Origin: Actinokineospora enzanensis DSM 44649
GTDB taxonomy: Bacteria; Actinomycetota; Actinomycetes; Mycobacteriales; Pseudonocardiaceae
Direction: 5' to 3'
Assembly: GCF_000374445.1 (NCBI RefSeq)
Contig: NZ_KB894433.1
Span: forward strand, 37,886 to 101,885
DNA: 64,000 nucleotides
The notes below the pieces were generated by a model. It had not been told where the DNA came from. It did not search any database and saw nothing but the letters and a program-made list of their open reading frames with translations. Positions 42,009 through 52,118 of this stretch are shown here, in pieces; the first letter of the stretch is position 1; each line of letters opens with the position of its first letter. The position numbers and the translations under genes were made by a program.

Positions 42009-43138
42009 GTTCCACCAACCCCACGGACGTGCCCGGCGACGAGGAGCTCGCCGCCATGTCCCGCGCGGACCTCGTCCGCCTCGGCGGTCAGCTCGACGAG
42101 GTCGAGCTCATCGAGTACCCGGACCCGTGGCCGGTCAAGGGCACCCGGGCCGAGCGGCGGGCCGAGCGCCTGGTCGCGCTGTGGTTCCTGATCGCGGCCG
42201 TGGCGGGCCTCGGCTTCGCGGGCGTGTTCCTGTTCTGGCCGTCCGCCTACACCGCGCCCAACACGGACGGGTACTTCATGTACTCGCTGTACACGCCGCT
42301 GCTGGGCGCCACGCTCGGCCTGTCGGTGCTGTCCGTGGGCGTGGGCGCGCTGCTGTACACGAAGAAGTTCATCCCGCACGAGGTGGCCGTCCAGCAGCGG
42401 CACGACGGCGGCTCGACCGAGGTCGACAAGGCCACCATCCTGGCCCACCTGACCGACGCCGGTAGCCGCAGCACCATCGCCCGCCGCTCGCTGATCAAGC
42501 GCACCGCGGGCCTCGGCGCGGGCGCCATGGGCCTTGGCGTCGGCGTGTTCGCGCTCGGCGGCCTGGTCCGCGACCCGTGGGCGCAGACGAACACCCCGAA
42601 CTCGCTCTGGCACACCGGCTGGATGCAGCAGACCAAGGAGCGCGTCTTCCTGCGCAGGGACACCGGCGACCCGGAGGAGATCGCCCTGGTCAAGCCGTCC
42701 GACCTGGACGCTGGCGCGATGGAGACGGTGTTCCCGTTCCGCGAGTCCGAGCGGCACGACCACGAGGCGCTGTCCGCCGCACTCAAGCGCTCGGACAACC
42801 CGGTCATGCTGATCCGGCTGCGCCCGGAGGACTCCGCCAAGGTCATCAAGGCCGCTGGCCAGGAGGACTTCAACTTCGGCGACCTCTACGCGTACACGAA
42901 GATCTGCAGCCACCTCGGCTGCCCGACCTCGCTGTACGAGCAGCGGACCAACCGGATCCTCTGCCCGTGCCACCAGTCGCAGTTCAACGCGCTGGAGTAC
43001 GCCAAGCCCATCTTCGGTCCGGCGACCCGCAAGCTCCCCCAGCTCCCCATCGCGGTCGATGAGGAGACGGGTTACCTTTATGCCAGGAGCGATTTCATCG
43101 AGCCGGTCGGGCCCGCCTTCTGGGAGCGCAAGTCATGA
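42005..43138 (+). CDS. qcrA: Rieske iron-sulfur subunit of bc1 complex
   Basis: A 377-residue Rieske protein with three N-terminal membrane helices and a periplasmic 2Fe-2S domain: ligands in CSHLGCP and CPCHQSQF. The third helix is preceded by twin basic residues ([13 protein letters not shown]), consistent with Tat-assisted insertion of the Rieske domain. It overlaps both neighbours by 4 nt. Confidence 0.95.
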   Translation: MSSTNPTDVPGDEELAAMSRADLVRLGGQLDEVELIEYPDPWPVKGTRAERRAERLVALWFLIAAVAGLGFAGVFLFWPSAYTAPNTDGYFMYSLYTPLLGATLGLSVLSVGVGALLYTKKFIPHEVAVQQRHDGGSTEVDKATILAHLTDAGSRSTIARRSLIKRTAGLGAGAMGLGVGVFALGGLVRDPWAQTNTPNSLWHTGWMQQTKERVFLRRDTGDPEEIALVKPSDLDAGAMETVFPFRESERHDHEALSAALKRSDNPVMLIRLRPEDSAKVIKAAGQEDFNFGDLYAYTKICSHLGCPTSLYEQRTNRILCPCHQSQFNALEYAKPIFGPATRKLPQLPIAVDEETGYLYARSDFIEPVGPAFWERKS

Positions 43139-44793
43139 GTGCCATCACAACTCCCACCAAGCCCAACAACCTGGCCAGCCGCGCCGCGGGCGGGGCGGCC
43201 AAGTGGGCCGATGACCGCTACCACATGGCCGGTGGCCTGCGCCGACAGCTCAACAAGGTCTTCCCGACGCACTGGTCGTTCCTGCTCGGCGAGATCGCGC
43301 TGTACAGCTTCATCGTGCTGCTGCTCACCGGCACCTACCTGGCGCTGTTCTTCGACCCCTCCATGCAGGAGGTCGTCTACCAGGGGTCGTTCGCCAACCT
43401 GCGCGGACTGGAGATGTCCCGGGCCTACGAGTCGGCGCTGACCATCAGCTTCGACGTGCGCGGCGGCCTGTTCGCCCGGCAGATGCACCACTGGGCGGCG
43501 CTGCTGTTCATGGCCTCGATCGTGACGCACATGTTCCGGGTGTTCTTCACCGGCGCGTTCCGCCGTCCGCGCGAGGTCAACTGGGTCATCGGCGTCAACC
43601 TGTTCCTGCTCGGCGCCACCGAGGGCTTCGCGGGCTACTCGCTGCCGGACGACCTGCTCTCCGGCGCGGGTCTGCGGATCATGTCCGGCCTGATCCTGTC
43701 GATCCCGGTGCTGGGCACCTGGGTGCACTGGCTGCTGTTCGGCAGCGAGTTCCCCGGCGAGGACATCGTGCCGCGGCTCTACACCGCGCACATCCTGCTG
43801 CTCCCGGGCATCCTGCTCGCGCTCATCGGCGCCCACTTGGCCCTGGTCTGGTACCAGAAGCACACCCAGTTCCCCGGCGTCGGTCGCAAGGAGACGAACG
43901 TCGTCGGCGTGCGCATCATGCCGGTGTTCGCCGTCAAGGGCGGCGCGTTCATGGCGGTCGTCGTGGGCGTCACCGCCGCGCTGGGCGGCCTCTTCCAGAT
44001 CAACCCGATCTGGAACTTCGGGCCGTTCAACGCCGCGCACATCTCCGCGGGCACCGTGCCCGACTGGTACATGGGCTGGACCGACGGTCTGATCCGGCTG
44101 TGGCCCGCGTGGGAGGTCTACCTCGGGGACTACACGATCCCGGCGGCGTTCTTCCCGTTCATGCTCGGTCTGCCGCTGCTCGGCGGTATCGCGGCGGTGT
44201 ATCCCTGGATCGAACGGAAGTTCACCAAGGACTACGCGCACCACAACCTGCTGCAACGGCCGCGGGACGTGCCGGTCCGCACCAGCCTGGGCGTCATGGC
44301 GATCACCTACTTCATGGTGTCGCTGCTCTCGGCGGCCAACGACGTGCTCGCGGACAAGTTCTTCATCTCGCTCAACGCGACCACCTGGATCGGCCGTATC
44401 GGCCTGCTGATCCTGCCGCCGATCGCCTACTACATCACCTACCGCATCTGCCTGGGCCTGCAGCGCTCGGACCGCGAGGTGCTGGAGCACGGCGTGGAGA
44501 CCGGCATCATCAAGCGCCTGCCGCACGGCGAGTTCATCGAGATCCACCAGCCGCTCGGCCCGGTGGACGAGCACGGCCACCCGATCCCGCTGGAGTACCA
44601 GGGCGCGCCGGTGCCGAAGAAGATGAACAAGCTCGGCTCGGCCGGTGCCCCGGTGCAGGGCTCCTGGCTCACGCCGGACCCGGCGGAGGAGACCGCCGCC
44701 CTGGCCCGCGCCCGCGCGGCCCAACACGGCCACCTCGCCCAGCTGGAGTCCGGGTCGTCCGACGAGTCCGCTGGAGATACCGCGAAGCACTGA
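43135..44793 (+). CDS. qcrB: Cytochrome b subunit of bc1 complex
   Basis: A 552-residue cytochrome b with the full actinobacterial extension after the usual core. Heme-ligand histidines fall in [20 protein letters not shown] and in [17 protein letters not shown]; the Qo-site region is [20 protein letters not shown]. It is the target of Q203-type inhibitors in mycobacteria. The last gene of ctaE-qcrCAB; a strong hairpin follows at once. Confidence 0.95.
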   Translation: MSAITTPTKPNNLASRAAGGAAKWADDRYHMAGGLRRQLNKVFPTHWSFLLGEIALYSFIVLLLTGTYLALFFDPSMQEVVYQGSFANLRGLEMSRAYESALTISFDVRGGLFARQMHHWAALLFMASIVTHMFRVFFTGAFRRPREVNWVIGVNLFLLGATEGFAGYSLPDDLLSGAGLRIMSGLILSIPVLGTWVHWLLFGSEFPGEDIVPRLYTAHILLLPGILLALIGAHLALVWYQKHTQFPGVGRKETNVVGVRIMPVFAVKGGAFMAVVVGVTAALGGLFQINPIWNFGPFNAAHISAGTVPDWYMGWTDGLIRLWPAWEVYLGDYTIPAAFFPFMLGLPLLGGIAAVYPWIERKFTKDYAHHNLLQRPRDVPVRTSLGVMAITYFMVSLLSAANDVLADKFFISLNATTWIGRIGLLILPPIAYYITYRICLGLQRSDREVLEHGVETGIIKRLPHGEFIEIHQPLGPVDEHGHPIPLEYQGAPVPKKMNKLGSAGAPVQGSWLTPDPAEETAALARARAAQHGHLAQLESGSSDESAGDTAKH

Positions 44794-44801
44794 GCTTTCC
44801 G

Positions 44802-44845
44802 GTGAAGGGCGGCACTCCCGGTGTTCCGGGGGTGCCGCCCTTCAC
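44802..44845. terminator. Hairpin terminator after qcrB (20-bp arms)
   Basis: GTGAAGGGCGGCACTCCCGG (44802-44821) pairs with 44826-44845 with one mismatch around TGTT. Confidence 0.85.
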
Positions 44846-44885
44846 CTGTTCCAGGGTCCCCGTGCCGGGCGACGCGTTTTCGCGA

Positions 44886-44891
44886 TAGCCT
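44886..44891 (+). promoter_or_regulatory. -10 element TAGCCT of leaderless serine hydrolase gene
   Basis: TAGCCT ends 6 nt before GTG 44898 and so favours GTG 44898 over the adjacent ATG 44901. Confidence 0.5.
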
Positions 44892-44897
44892 GCCGCG

Positions 44898-45899
44898 GTG
44901 ATGGAGCGGGTCGGACGCCGCGTGACGGTGTTGGCGGTGATCGCCGGATCGGTGCTCGCGGGCTGCGGGTCACCGGCGGAGCCACCGGCACCGCCCGCAC
45001 AGAACCAGGCAGTGGCGGGAGAGAGCGCGGAAGCGCCGCCGCCCACCGAGACACCCAGCGTGACGTCCACACCAAGCCTGCCCGCGGCGCCGACCAGCGC
45101 CCCCGGCAAGCCGTCCACCGCGGCGAGCACCAAGGCGGCAGAGGACTGCCCGCTGCCCAAGTCCGGCTTCGACTGCGACTTCCAGCGCCGCTTCGCCGCC
45201 GCCCAGGCCTACGTGGCCCAACGCCCCGGCACGGTCGGCATCGTGGTGCGCGACCGCACCACCGGCGCGGTGTGGCGCAACGACCACGCGGGCGACCTGA
45301 CCTGGACCGCGTCCACGATCAAACTGGCCATGGTGGTCGACATGCTGGCCCGCGACCGCGCGGGCACGATCACGCTCACCGCCGCCGACCGCTCGCTGAT
45401 CACCGCCATGCTGCACAGCTCCGACGACAACGCCGCCGACTCGCTGTGGTCGAAGTACGGCGGCACGGATCACACGACGTTCAACGCGGCGTTCCCCCGC
45501 TACGGCATGACGTCGCTGCAGCCGCAGAAGGGCTACAGCAAGATCTACCCGTACTGGGGCTTCCAGAAGTGCACACCGGACGACCTGGACCGGCTCGTCA
45601 ACTATGTGCTGGACAAGGTCCCGGCCGCCGACCGCGACTACATCCTCGGCCAGCTCCGCACCGTGGCCGCCAACCAGCAGTGGGGCGTGTGGGGCGCGGG
45701 CCCGTCCGCCCGGCCGGGCAACAAGGACGGCTGGTCGGAAGAGGACGGCGGCTGGGTGATGAACTCGGTCGGCTTCCTCGGCCCCGGCGAGCGCTACACG
45801 CTGTCCATCATGAACAACCTGCGCGGCAAGGGCGACTACGACGACGGCAAGCAGACCGACACCGAGGTGGCCCGGATCCTGTTCGCGGGCCGGTTCTAG
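44898..45899 (+). CDS. Lipoprotein serine hydrolase, class A beta-lactamase-like
   Basis: A 333-residue exported lipoprotein: lipobox VLAGC (Cys about 23), a Pro/Ser/Thr-rich spacer to about residue 78, then a penicillin-binding fold. Active-site motifs: S-x-x-K as ASTIKLAMVVD; SDN-like as HSSDDNAAD (one extra Asp); and KDGW in place of KTG. This set fits actinobacterial serine hydrolases related to class A beta-lactamases whose role is uncertain; real beta-lactam hydrolysis is not assured. It sits between qcrB and an AsnC-type gene. Confidence 0.8.
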   Translation: MMERVGRRVTVLAVIAGSVLAGCGSPAEPPAPPAQNQAVAGESAEAPPPTETPSVTSTPSLPAAPTSAPGKPSTAASTKAAEDCPLPKSGFDCDFQRRFAAAQAYVAQRPGTVGIVVRDRTTGAVWRNDHAGDLTWTASTIKLAMVVDMLARDRAGTITLTAADRSLITAMLHSSDDNAADSLWSKYGGTDHTTFNAAFPRYGMTSLQPQKGYSKIYPYWGFQKCTPDDLDRLVNYVLDKVPAADRDYILGQLRTVAANQQWGVWGAGPSARPGNKDGWSEEDGGWVMNSVGFLGPGERYTLSIMNNLRGKGDYDDGKQTDTEVARILFAGRF

Positions 45900-46174
45900 T
45901 CCTCGCCGATGTCGAACGCGGTGTCGGTGTCCCGCCGGGAGAACGACCGGTAGGCGATGTGGGTGGCGGTGTCCAGCACCCCGTTGATCTTGGCGATCCG
46001 ACCAGGGATGAGCCGGGCCAGGTCCTGGTGGTCCTCGACGCGCAACACGGCGATCAGGTCGATGTCCCCGGCACAGGAGTAGACCTCCGCCACGCCCTCG
46101 ACGTCGGCGATGGCCTGCGCCGTCTCCGGGATGGCGTCGGTGGCGGCACTGATCAGCACGATCGCGGTGATCAT
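45896..46174 (-). CDS. Stand-alone Lrp/AsnC ligand-binding (RAM) domain protein
   Basis: A 92-residue protein containing only the RAM domain of Lrp/AsnC regulators (ITAIVLISAATDAIPETAQA; EVYSCAGDIDLIAVLRVEDH; THIAYRSF). No helix-turn-helix. Such proteins bind amino acids and assemble into rings; a role here is unknown. Its TAG and the TAG of the facing serine hydrolase gene share the palindrome CTAG (45896-45899). Confidence 0.85.
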   Translation of the reverse strand: MITAIVLISAATDAIPETAQAIADVEGVAEVYSCAGDIDLIAVLRVEDHQDLARLIPGRIAKINGVLDTATHIAYRSFSRRDTDTAFDIGED

Positions 46175-46263
46175 CGGTGTCCTTTCGCCGGGTACGGGTC
46201 TCAGCCTAGATCAGGGCAGTAGGCTCGTCCCGCCACGTAGTCCCCCTACGAGAGGACCGACCT

Positions 46264-46677
46264 GTGCAGACGCCCGACGAGTGGTTGGCCTCGTTCGAGG
46301 CCCAGGTTGCCGAGCTGCAGGAGAAGGCGACGCGGTTCAAGGAGGCGGTCGAGTCGTCGTCGGCCAGCTCGCAGTCGGCGGATGGAGCGGTGACCGTCGA
46401 CGTGGCCGCCAGCGGGGCGTTGACGGGGTTGCGGTTGACGGAGGCCGCGCTGGGGCGTGGGGCCGACGAGCTGGCCACGGAGATCCTGGCGTTGACCGCT
46501 CGGGCCCGGCAGACCGCGGCCGATGGGGTGGCGACGGCGTTCGTGCCGTTGGGTGGGAATGAACGGGTTGTGCAGCGGGTGCCGCAGCCTTCTGCTGAGG
46601 AACCTGCCGCGCCCCGACAGGAGACCGAGGAGTATTTCGAGCAGCCTGCTGTTTATCGCGACGATGAGAAGTGGTGA
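46264..46677 (+). CDS. YbaB/EbfC-family protein
   Basis: A 137-residue protein with an N-terminal helix and the EbfC-like core GAVTVDVAASGALTGLRLTE then GADELATEILALTARARQTA. The family binds DNA as nucleoid-associated dimers in some bacteria; in actinomycetes many paralogues cluster with WXG genes. The C-terminal tail is acidic. GAGAGG precedes GTG 46264. Two further, shorter members are in the 56-59 kb operon. Confidence 0.75.
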   Translation: MQTPDEWLASFEAQVAELQEKATRFKEAVESSSASSQSADGAVTVDVAASGALTGLRLTEAALGRGADELATEILALTARARQTAADGVATAFVPLGGNERVVQRVPQPSAEEPAAPRQETEEYFEQPAVYRDDEKW

Positions 46678-46696
46678 TGATCCGCCAAGCGGCGGG

Positions 46697-48418
46697 TCAA
46701 TCCCGAGGCAACATCGAAGAACGAGCTTTATCGGCCTGTTCCACCCAACCTCGCCACCGAGCGGCCGCGTAAACCGGTTCCGCCCAAGGCTGAGCACACC
46801 GGACCATCCGAGTGCCGGGCCGATCCACCCACCGCAGCACCACGGACACCTCCTCGGCAGGCGCCCCCATCAACGGCCCCGCACCGGGTAGAACCGTCTC
46901 CGCCGAAGCGACAAGGCTATCCACGACAGGCATCGGCTGCACTCCCCGGCGAGCGACCCCGGCCGACGCCAACCGCCCGTAACGGATCACCGCGAACTCC
47001 CAGCCACCAAGCGTGTCCGGCCGGGCGGTGACGAGTTCGGGGATCATCGCGAGCGCTGACAACCGTTGCCCGCGATCGAGAGCTCGGATCAATGTCCGCA
47101 GACGATCGCGATCCGTACCGGCCTGTTCAAACCGTTCCGCAGTGGACAGTTCGGTCAGCTTGCGCTCCAACCGATCCAACGGCAGCAGAGAACGTCCACC
47201 CACCAACGCATCCACCGCGTCCACAGCAGGCCGGTACTCCTCGACAGTCTGCCGTCCCGCGCAAGGAGCCGCGCACCGTTCCAACTCCGCCAGCGCACAC
47301 GGCGTATGTGACGCTCCCTGCGCGGGGATTCGCAACGCACACGGCCGAATCCCAGCGCCGTCCTGCAACGCGTTCATCGCCTCTTCCGCGTGCCCCCGAC
47401 TGCGGAACGGACCCAGCGCGCCCTCGCGAGGGCGGCGGACCATGGACAAACGAGGAAACGGCTCGTCCGTTAGCACTACCCACCACGCGTGTCGGGGATT
47501 CTTCGACCGACGGTTGTACATCGGCTTGTGCGCCGCCAACAGCCTCAGCTCGCGGACTTCCGCTTCCAGCGAATGCGCGCAGGTGACCGTGTCCACCCGG
47601 GTGGCCAGCGCGACCATCTCGCGCAGGCGGCGTCGGGTCTCGCTCGCGGTGAAGTACTGGCGGACGCGGCGCTTCAGGTCGGAGGACGTGCCGACGTAGA
47701 GGACCTCGTCCGACGGGCCGCGGAACAGGTAGACACCGGGCTCGTTCGGCAGGTCCTCGGCGAGCGTGCGCTTGCGTCGTTGGGCGGCCGTGACCTCGGG
47801 GATGTAGTCGAGCAACTCCTCCAGCGACTGCACCCCGAGCGAGCCGACCCGCTCCAACAGGCCATGCAGCACGTCCACGGTCGCACGGGCGTCCGCGAGC
47901 GCGCGGTGGTTCGGGGTGGTTGTGGCCCGGAACAGCGCCGCCAGTGCGGAGAGACGGCAGCTCGGCGCCTCCTCGCGGGACAGGACACGCCTGCCCAGGC
48001 GGACCGTGCAGACCACCGTCGGTTTGGGCCACGGATAGCCCAGCCGGTTGCACGCCGCCTTGACGAACCCGACATCGAACCCCGCGTTGTGGGCGACCAG
48101 CACGGACCCGGCCGCGAACTCCAGGAACGCGGGCAGCACCTCCTCCAGCCGGGGCGCGGCGCACACCATCGCGTCGGTGATCCCGGTCAACGTGACGATC
48201 TCCGGCGGGATGCCCCGGCCGGGGTCGACCAGGGTGGCGAACTCGCCGACCACCTCGCCGCCGCGAACCTTGACCGCGCCGAACTCGGTGATCGCGTCGG
48301 TATCCGCGCTGCCCCCGGTGGTCTCCAGGTCGAACACCACGAACGTGGTCTCGCGCAGCGGCGTCCCCAGCTCGTCGAACGCGAGCTGCGGCGGCCGGGT
48401 GTGATCAGCGGTGCGCAT
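46697..48418 (-). CDS. DEDDh exonuclease fused to UvrC-like GIY-YIG domain
   Basis: A 573-residue protein matching the Rv2191 type. The N-terminal DEDDh (DnaQ-like) 3'-5' exonuclease has FVVFDLETTGG, LVAHNAGFDVGFV and NHRALADARATVDV. The middle GIY-YIG domain of UvrC type has PGVYLFRGPSDEVLYVGTSS and RRRVRQYF-like residues. The C-terminal part resembles the UvrC inter-domain region with a Cys cluster (LERCAAPCAGR). A role in DNA repair or damage processing is inferred. ATG 48418 is chosen; the longer frame upstream is low complexity. Confidence 0.88.
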   Translation of the reverse strand: MRTADHTRPPQLAFDELGTPLRETTFVVFDLETTGGSADTDAITEFGAVKVRGGEVVGEFATLVDPGRGIPPEIVTLTGITDAMVCAAPRLEEVLPAFLEFAAGSVLVAHNAGFDVGFVKAACNRLGYPWPKPTVVCTVRLGRRVLSREEAPSCRLSALAALFRATTTPNHRALADARATVDVLHGLLERVGSLGVQSLEELLDYIPEVTAAQRRKRTLAEDLPNEPGVYLFRGPSDEVLYVGTSSDLKRRVRQYFTASETRRRLREMVALATRVDTVTCAHSLEAEVRELRLLAAHKPMYNRRSKNPRHAWWVVLTDEPFPRLSMVRRPREGALGPFRSRGHAEEAMNALQDGAGIRPCALRIPAQGASHTPCALAELERCAAPCAGRQTVEEYRPAVDAVDALVGGRSLLPLDRLERKLTELSTAERFEQAGTDRDRLRTLIRALDRGQRLSALAMIPELVTARPDTLGGWEFAVIRYGRLASAGVARRGVQPMPVVDSLVASAETVLPGAGPLMGAPAEEVSVVLRWVDRPGTRMVRCAQPWAEPVYAAARWRGWVEQADKARSSMLPRD

Positions 48419-48844
48419 CGGCCAGAAAGCTAGATCACCGCACCGACAGTGTGGGATTCCTCCCGCCGCCCGCCCTCTCGTCCCCGCCCGGCATCGTTCC
48501 CGGCTTGGTGGGGGATGGTGCGGTTGGGTGGGAGGTTGTTGGGTGCGAGGGATTGCGCTCTTTGGCTGGTGGGCGTTGTTGGAAGCTGAGGGGGTGTGGC
48601 GGGTCATGTGAGCGCGATGGCCCAGGTCAACGGGTCTACGCCGCGTCTGGCGAACCGGGGATTACCTATAGCTGTGATGGCTGGTCGCATTAAGGGGTCT
48701 ACCCGGAGGGGCTATCACGTGTTGGTGGGGTGTGGCTGTCGGACTGTCCGGTTCGGGGGTGTGCGGGCGGGGGTGGTGGGTAGTGGATCACTTGGCCGGG
48801 TGTTCCCCCGCTGCGGTTCCGGGCGGCGCGACTAGCCTTAAGGG
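48419..48844. other. 426-bp G-rich intergenic region
   Basis: The plus strand is unusually G-rich (runs such as GGTGGGGGATGGTGCGG). I see no believable gene; the short open frames lack family features. The leaderless -10 of the NYN gene is at its end. Confidence 0.45.
48833..48838 (+). promoter_or_regulatory. -10 element TAGCCT of leaderless NYN gene
   Basis: TAGCCT ends 6 nt before ATG 48845. Confidence 0.55.
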
Positions 48845-50197
48845 ATGGCGCTGTCGTCCGTACCCGTCGACCCGGCGGAACCGGAGCCGTCCACATCGGA
48901 CGGTTCGGGTCCGGCCGTGGAGTGGTCGGGGCTGCCGGAGCCGGTCCGGGCTCGGCTTGCCGAGCTGGGGGCGGCGGCGGTGGGCGCGTTGCCGCAGGTG
49001 GACGTGCCGCAGGCGTTGCGGGCGGTGGCCAGGTTCGCGCCTGCCAAGCGGGCCCGGCTGGGTGGCTCGGCGATCGTGGCGGGGCTGCGGGACGTGCCCG
49101 CGTTCCGCACGGCCGTGGTCGAGTGGTGCCGGGAGAACCGGCCCGCCGCGCTGGACCTGGGCGGGGACGACCCGGTGGCGGTCGCGGCGGCGGCCGTGCT
49201 GCTGGGCGAGGAGTCGGCCGTCCACTACCTGGAACTGGTGTCGCGGCGCGCGTCGGACACCTCGTTGCGGGCCGAGCGGGACTCGGCGGTGACCAAGCTG
49301 ACCAAGGCCGAGTCCGAGCTGGAGCGGACGAAGGCCCAGCTGGCCGAGCTGACCGGGGCCGTCGACCGGGTGCGCGCCGAGGGCGAGGTCGAGCTGGAAC
49401 GGCTCCGCAAACGTTTGCGCGAGCAGGGTGCCCGACTTCGCGAGGCCAGGGACGCGGCGGCCGCGGCCGAGGACGTGGTGCAGCGGGTACGCGCCGAGAC
49501 CGACACCGCGCTGGCCGCGCTCACCGAACAGCGCGACCGCGAGCGCGACCGCGCTGAGACGGAACGCCACCGTGCCGCCCGCGCCGAGGCCGACGCCGAC
49601 ATCGCCCGGCAGTCCGCCCGGGAGGCCCGCCAGGCCGACGAGGTGCGCCTGGCCCTGCTCGTGGACACGCTCGACGGCGCCGTCACCGGCCTCCGCCGCG
49701 AACTCGCCCTGGGCGGCGGCGGCCCCCGCCCGGCCGACATGGTCCGCGGCGCGACCACGGCCCAGGGCACGGTCGGCCGAGTGGAGGACCCGGCCGCACT
49801 CGACCGCCTGCTCGCCCTGCCCGCCGTGCACCTGGTCGTCGACGGCTACAACGTCACCAAGACGGGCTACCCCGACCTCTCTCTGGCCGACCAACGCGAC
49901 CGCCTGGTCCGACAGCTGGCATCCCTGGCCGCCCGCACATCCGCCGAGGTCACCCTGGTCTTCGACGGCGCTGGTGTGGTCGCCGTCCCGGTCGCGGCCC
50001 CACGCGGGGTGCGCGTGCTGTTCAGCGACCCCGGGGTGCTGGCCGACGACGTGATCAAGGCATTGGTCACCGCCGAGCCGGAGGGCCGACCGGTCGTGGT
50101 CGTCACCTCCGACCGCGCCGTCGCCGACGCCGTACGTCGCCGTGGCGCGCACCCGGTGCCCTCCGCAGTGCTACTCGCCAGGCTGGGACGGATCTAG
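48845..50197 (+). CDS. NYN-domain (YacP-like) RNase with coiled coil
   Basis: A 450-residue cytosolic protein. After an N-terminal helical domain comes a long coiled coil (residues about 140-270; repeated Ala/Arg/Glu) and a C-terminal NYN/PIN-like nuclease domain (about 325-450): VHLVVDGYNVTKTGYPDLSL, TLVFDGAGVV and VVVTSDRAVADAVRRRGAHP hold the acidic residues. YacP/Rae1 relatives cut RNA on ribosomes; the actinobacterial function is not established. It is followed by an envelope-hydrolase gene 74 bp downstream. Confidence 0.82.
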   Translation: MALSSVPVDPAEPEPSTSDGSGPAVEWSGLPEPVRARLAELGAAAVGALPQVDVPQALRAVARFAPAKRARLGGSAIVAGLRDVPAFRTAVVEWCRENRPAALDLGGDDPVAVAAAAVLLGEESAVHYLELVSRRASDTSLRAERDSAVTKLTKAESELERTKAQLAELTGAVDRVRAEGEVELERLRKRLREQGARLREARDAAAAAEDVVQRVRAETDTALAALTEQRDRERDRAETERHRAARAEADADIARQSAREARQADEVRLALLVDTLDGAVTGLRRELALGGGGPRPADMVRGATTAQGTVGRVEDPAALDRLLALPAVHLVVDGYNVTKTGYPDLSLADQRDRLVRQLASLAARTSAEVTLVFDGAGVVAVPVAAPRGVRVLFSDPGVLADDVIKALVTAEPEGRPVVVVTSDRAVADAVRRRGAHPVPSAVLLARLGRI

Positions 50198-50271
50198 TGG
50201 TGGGTGCGGGTGGCAAAGCGTTCACATGTGCCGACATTCCGGTGTGAGTCGTCGACTGGGGGTGCGGGCGG

Positions 50272-52023
50272 GTGCTGGGACGCGCGGCGGGGGCGTTGGT
50301 GCTGGTGGCGGGCCTGCTCACGGCCCCGGCGGCAGGTGCCCAGTCGACCGATCCGCCGCAGGTGGAGGCCGGGGTCGGGCCCGGTGTGCCGCCACCCGAT
50401 CCCCGGCCGGGTGAGGCGTTCGCCGACCCGAAAGTGGCCGAGCTGCAACGCACCGCCACCGACGTGCAGCGAGAGCTGGCCGATCTCGCCACCCACGTCC
50501 AAGCCGCCCAGACCGAGGTCGACGCCGCCACCGGCCGTGTTGCCCAGGCCAGAGGCGAGCGTGCGGCGGCGGACGAGGTCGTGGCCGCGCGGCAGGCCGA
50601 GGTCGACGACTACACCTCCGCCGTCTACACCGCGCTCTCCCGTCCGAGTGAGATGCAGGCCGTGCTCACCGCGACCGGACCGGAGGACTTCCTCGCGCGC
50701 AGCGAGCTGATCGGGCGAGCGCGCGCGGACCAGGACCGGCAGTTATCCGAGGCGACAAGCAGGCAAGACGGTGCAATCGAGGCAGAGAACACCGCGGTGG
50801 CGGCCGAGCGCACGGCCGCCGACCGGAAGGCCGATCTCGACCGTCGCACCGCCGACGCGGCCAACCGGGCCGCCGCCGTCTCGTCCGAGCTGCGCGGGCA
50901 GGTCGACGACACGAACGCCGCCGTGGTCGCCCAGCAGCAGGCGCAGCGGGAGCGCAACACCCAGACCGCGGCCAACTGGCGTGTTTACACCGACCGCCTC
51001 GCGGCAGCAGGCATCGTGTCGCCACCTGCCATTGCACTGAGCGACCCGGCCCGATTACCAGCGAACATGCAGCCCATCGTCAGCGCGGACGGCACGCCCC
51101 AGCCCGGCGTTGCGCAGGTCGAGGTCAACGGCGAGCGCCTCCTGATCCTCCCCGCGGAGACGATCAAGGCCGTGGACACCGCGGTGGCCGCCCTCGGCAG
51201 GCCGTACGTGCCCGGTGTGGGCGGTGAGGGCCCGGTCGCGTACTCGTGTGACGGGCTGGTGCGCGCGGCCTACGCGGCAGGTGGCATTGACGTCCCCGGG
51301 GCAGTGGGGGAGCAGATGGCCGTACTCACGCCTGTCGCGGACGCGCGCCCCGGAGACGTCGTATTCCTCGGCCCTGCCAGGCTCGGTGCGCAGGGAGTCG
51401 GGATAGTGCTGGACGAGCGCACGATGCTGGCCGCCGACGCGCGTCTGGCCGGGGTCGTGGTCACCGATCTGCCCGGTCCGGACACCGCCCTGGGCATCGC
51501 CCGCCCGTCCCTGGCCCGACGCCCGCCCCAACCGACGCCGAAGGCGACCGACGGCGGCCTGCCGTGGCGCTGCGGCGGCGTGCAGCTCCCGCCGCGCGGG
51601 GCGGGAGAGGCCGCCGGGGCCTGGGGTGGCTATCCGAACGGGCTGATTCCGTCCGCGGCGCTGTGTCCACTCGGCGTGGGCTCGCACCTGCTCCGCTGCG
51701 ACGCCGCGCAGGCTTACCAGGCGTTGTCCCAGGCTTTCGCGTTCACTTTCGGCCACCCGCTCTGCATCACCGACTCCTATCGGACCTTCGCCGCCCAAGT
51801 TCGCCTCTACGCGGTCAAACCGGCGCTGGCGGCGGTTCCGGGCACGAGCAACCACGGTTGGGGGCTCGCGGTGGATCTCTGCGGGGGAGTGCAGACCGCT
51901 GGTTCGCCGGAATACGCGTGGATGATCGCCGCGGCCGGTCGATTCGGTTGGTCGAATCCGCCCTGGGCGCGTCCCGGCGGCGGCCGCGCGGAGCCGTGGC
52001 ACTGGGAATTCATCGGCGCTTGA
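50272..52023 (+). CDS. Secreted M15B peptidase with degenerate NlpC/P60 domain and coiled coil
   Basis: A 583-residue exported protein: signal peptide (1 to about 23), RipA/CwlO-type coiled coil (about 50-240), an NlpC/P60-like domain (about 300-400) and a C-terminal M15B (VanY-like) domain. The M15B zinc ligands are intact: H528 and D535 in SNHGWGLAVDL and H577 in WHWEF. The NlpC/P60-like domain keeps Cys326 (YSCDGLVRAAY) but both catalytic His positions are Gly/Ala-type (AQGVGIVLD, MLAADA), so it is probably inactive. It likely trims peptidoglycan stem peptides. The GTG start has no strong Shine-Dalgarno. Confidence 0.82.
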   Translation: MLGRAAGALVLVAGLLTAPAAGAQSTDPPQVEAGVGPGVPPPDPRPGEAFADPKVAELQRTATDVQRELADLATHVQAAQTEVDAATGRVAQARGERAAADEVVAARQAEVDDYTSAVYTALSRPSEMQAVLTATGPEDFLARSELIGRARADQDRQLSEATSRQDGAIEAENTAVAAERTAADRKADLDRRTADAANRAAAVSSELRGQVDDTNAAVVAQQQAQRERNTQTAANWRVYTDRLAAAGIVSPPAIALSDPARLPANMQPIVSADGTPQPGVAQVEVNGERLLILPAETIKAVDTAVAALGRPYVPGVGGEGPVAYSCDGLVRAAYAAGGIDVPGAVGEQMAVLTPVADARPGDVVFLGPARLGAQGVGIVLDERTMLAADARLAGVVVTDLPGPDTALGIARPSLARRPPQPTPKATDGGLPWRCGGVQLPPRGAGEAAGAWGGYPNGLIPSAALCPLGVGSHLLRCDAAQAYQALSQAFAFTFGHPLCITDSYRTFAAQVRLYAVKPALAAVPGTSNHGWGLAVDLCGGVQTAGSPEYAWMIAAAGRFGWSNPPWARPGGGRAEPWHWEFIGA

Positions 52024-52118
52024 TCATCCGTTCGAGCGAACCATCGAACACCTGAGCGAAATTGTCGGTCCCCTCTTCTAATCTCGGTCGCACAAGATCG
52101 GATGTGGCGGAGGCGGCA

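Noticed and set aside
44898..45899. Calling the serine hydrolase a true beta-lactamase
   Set aside because: The SDN-like motif is SDDN and the KTG box is KDGW, so resistance cannot be inferred from the fold.
48596..48835. 79-codon plus-strand open frame in the G-rich gap
   Set aside because: No ribosome site, no recognisable domain and a composition like the surrounding non-coding sequence.
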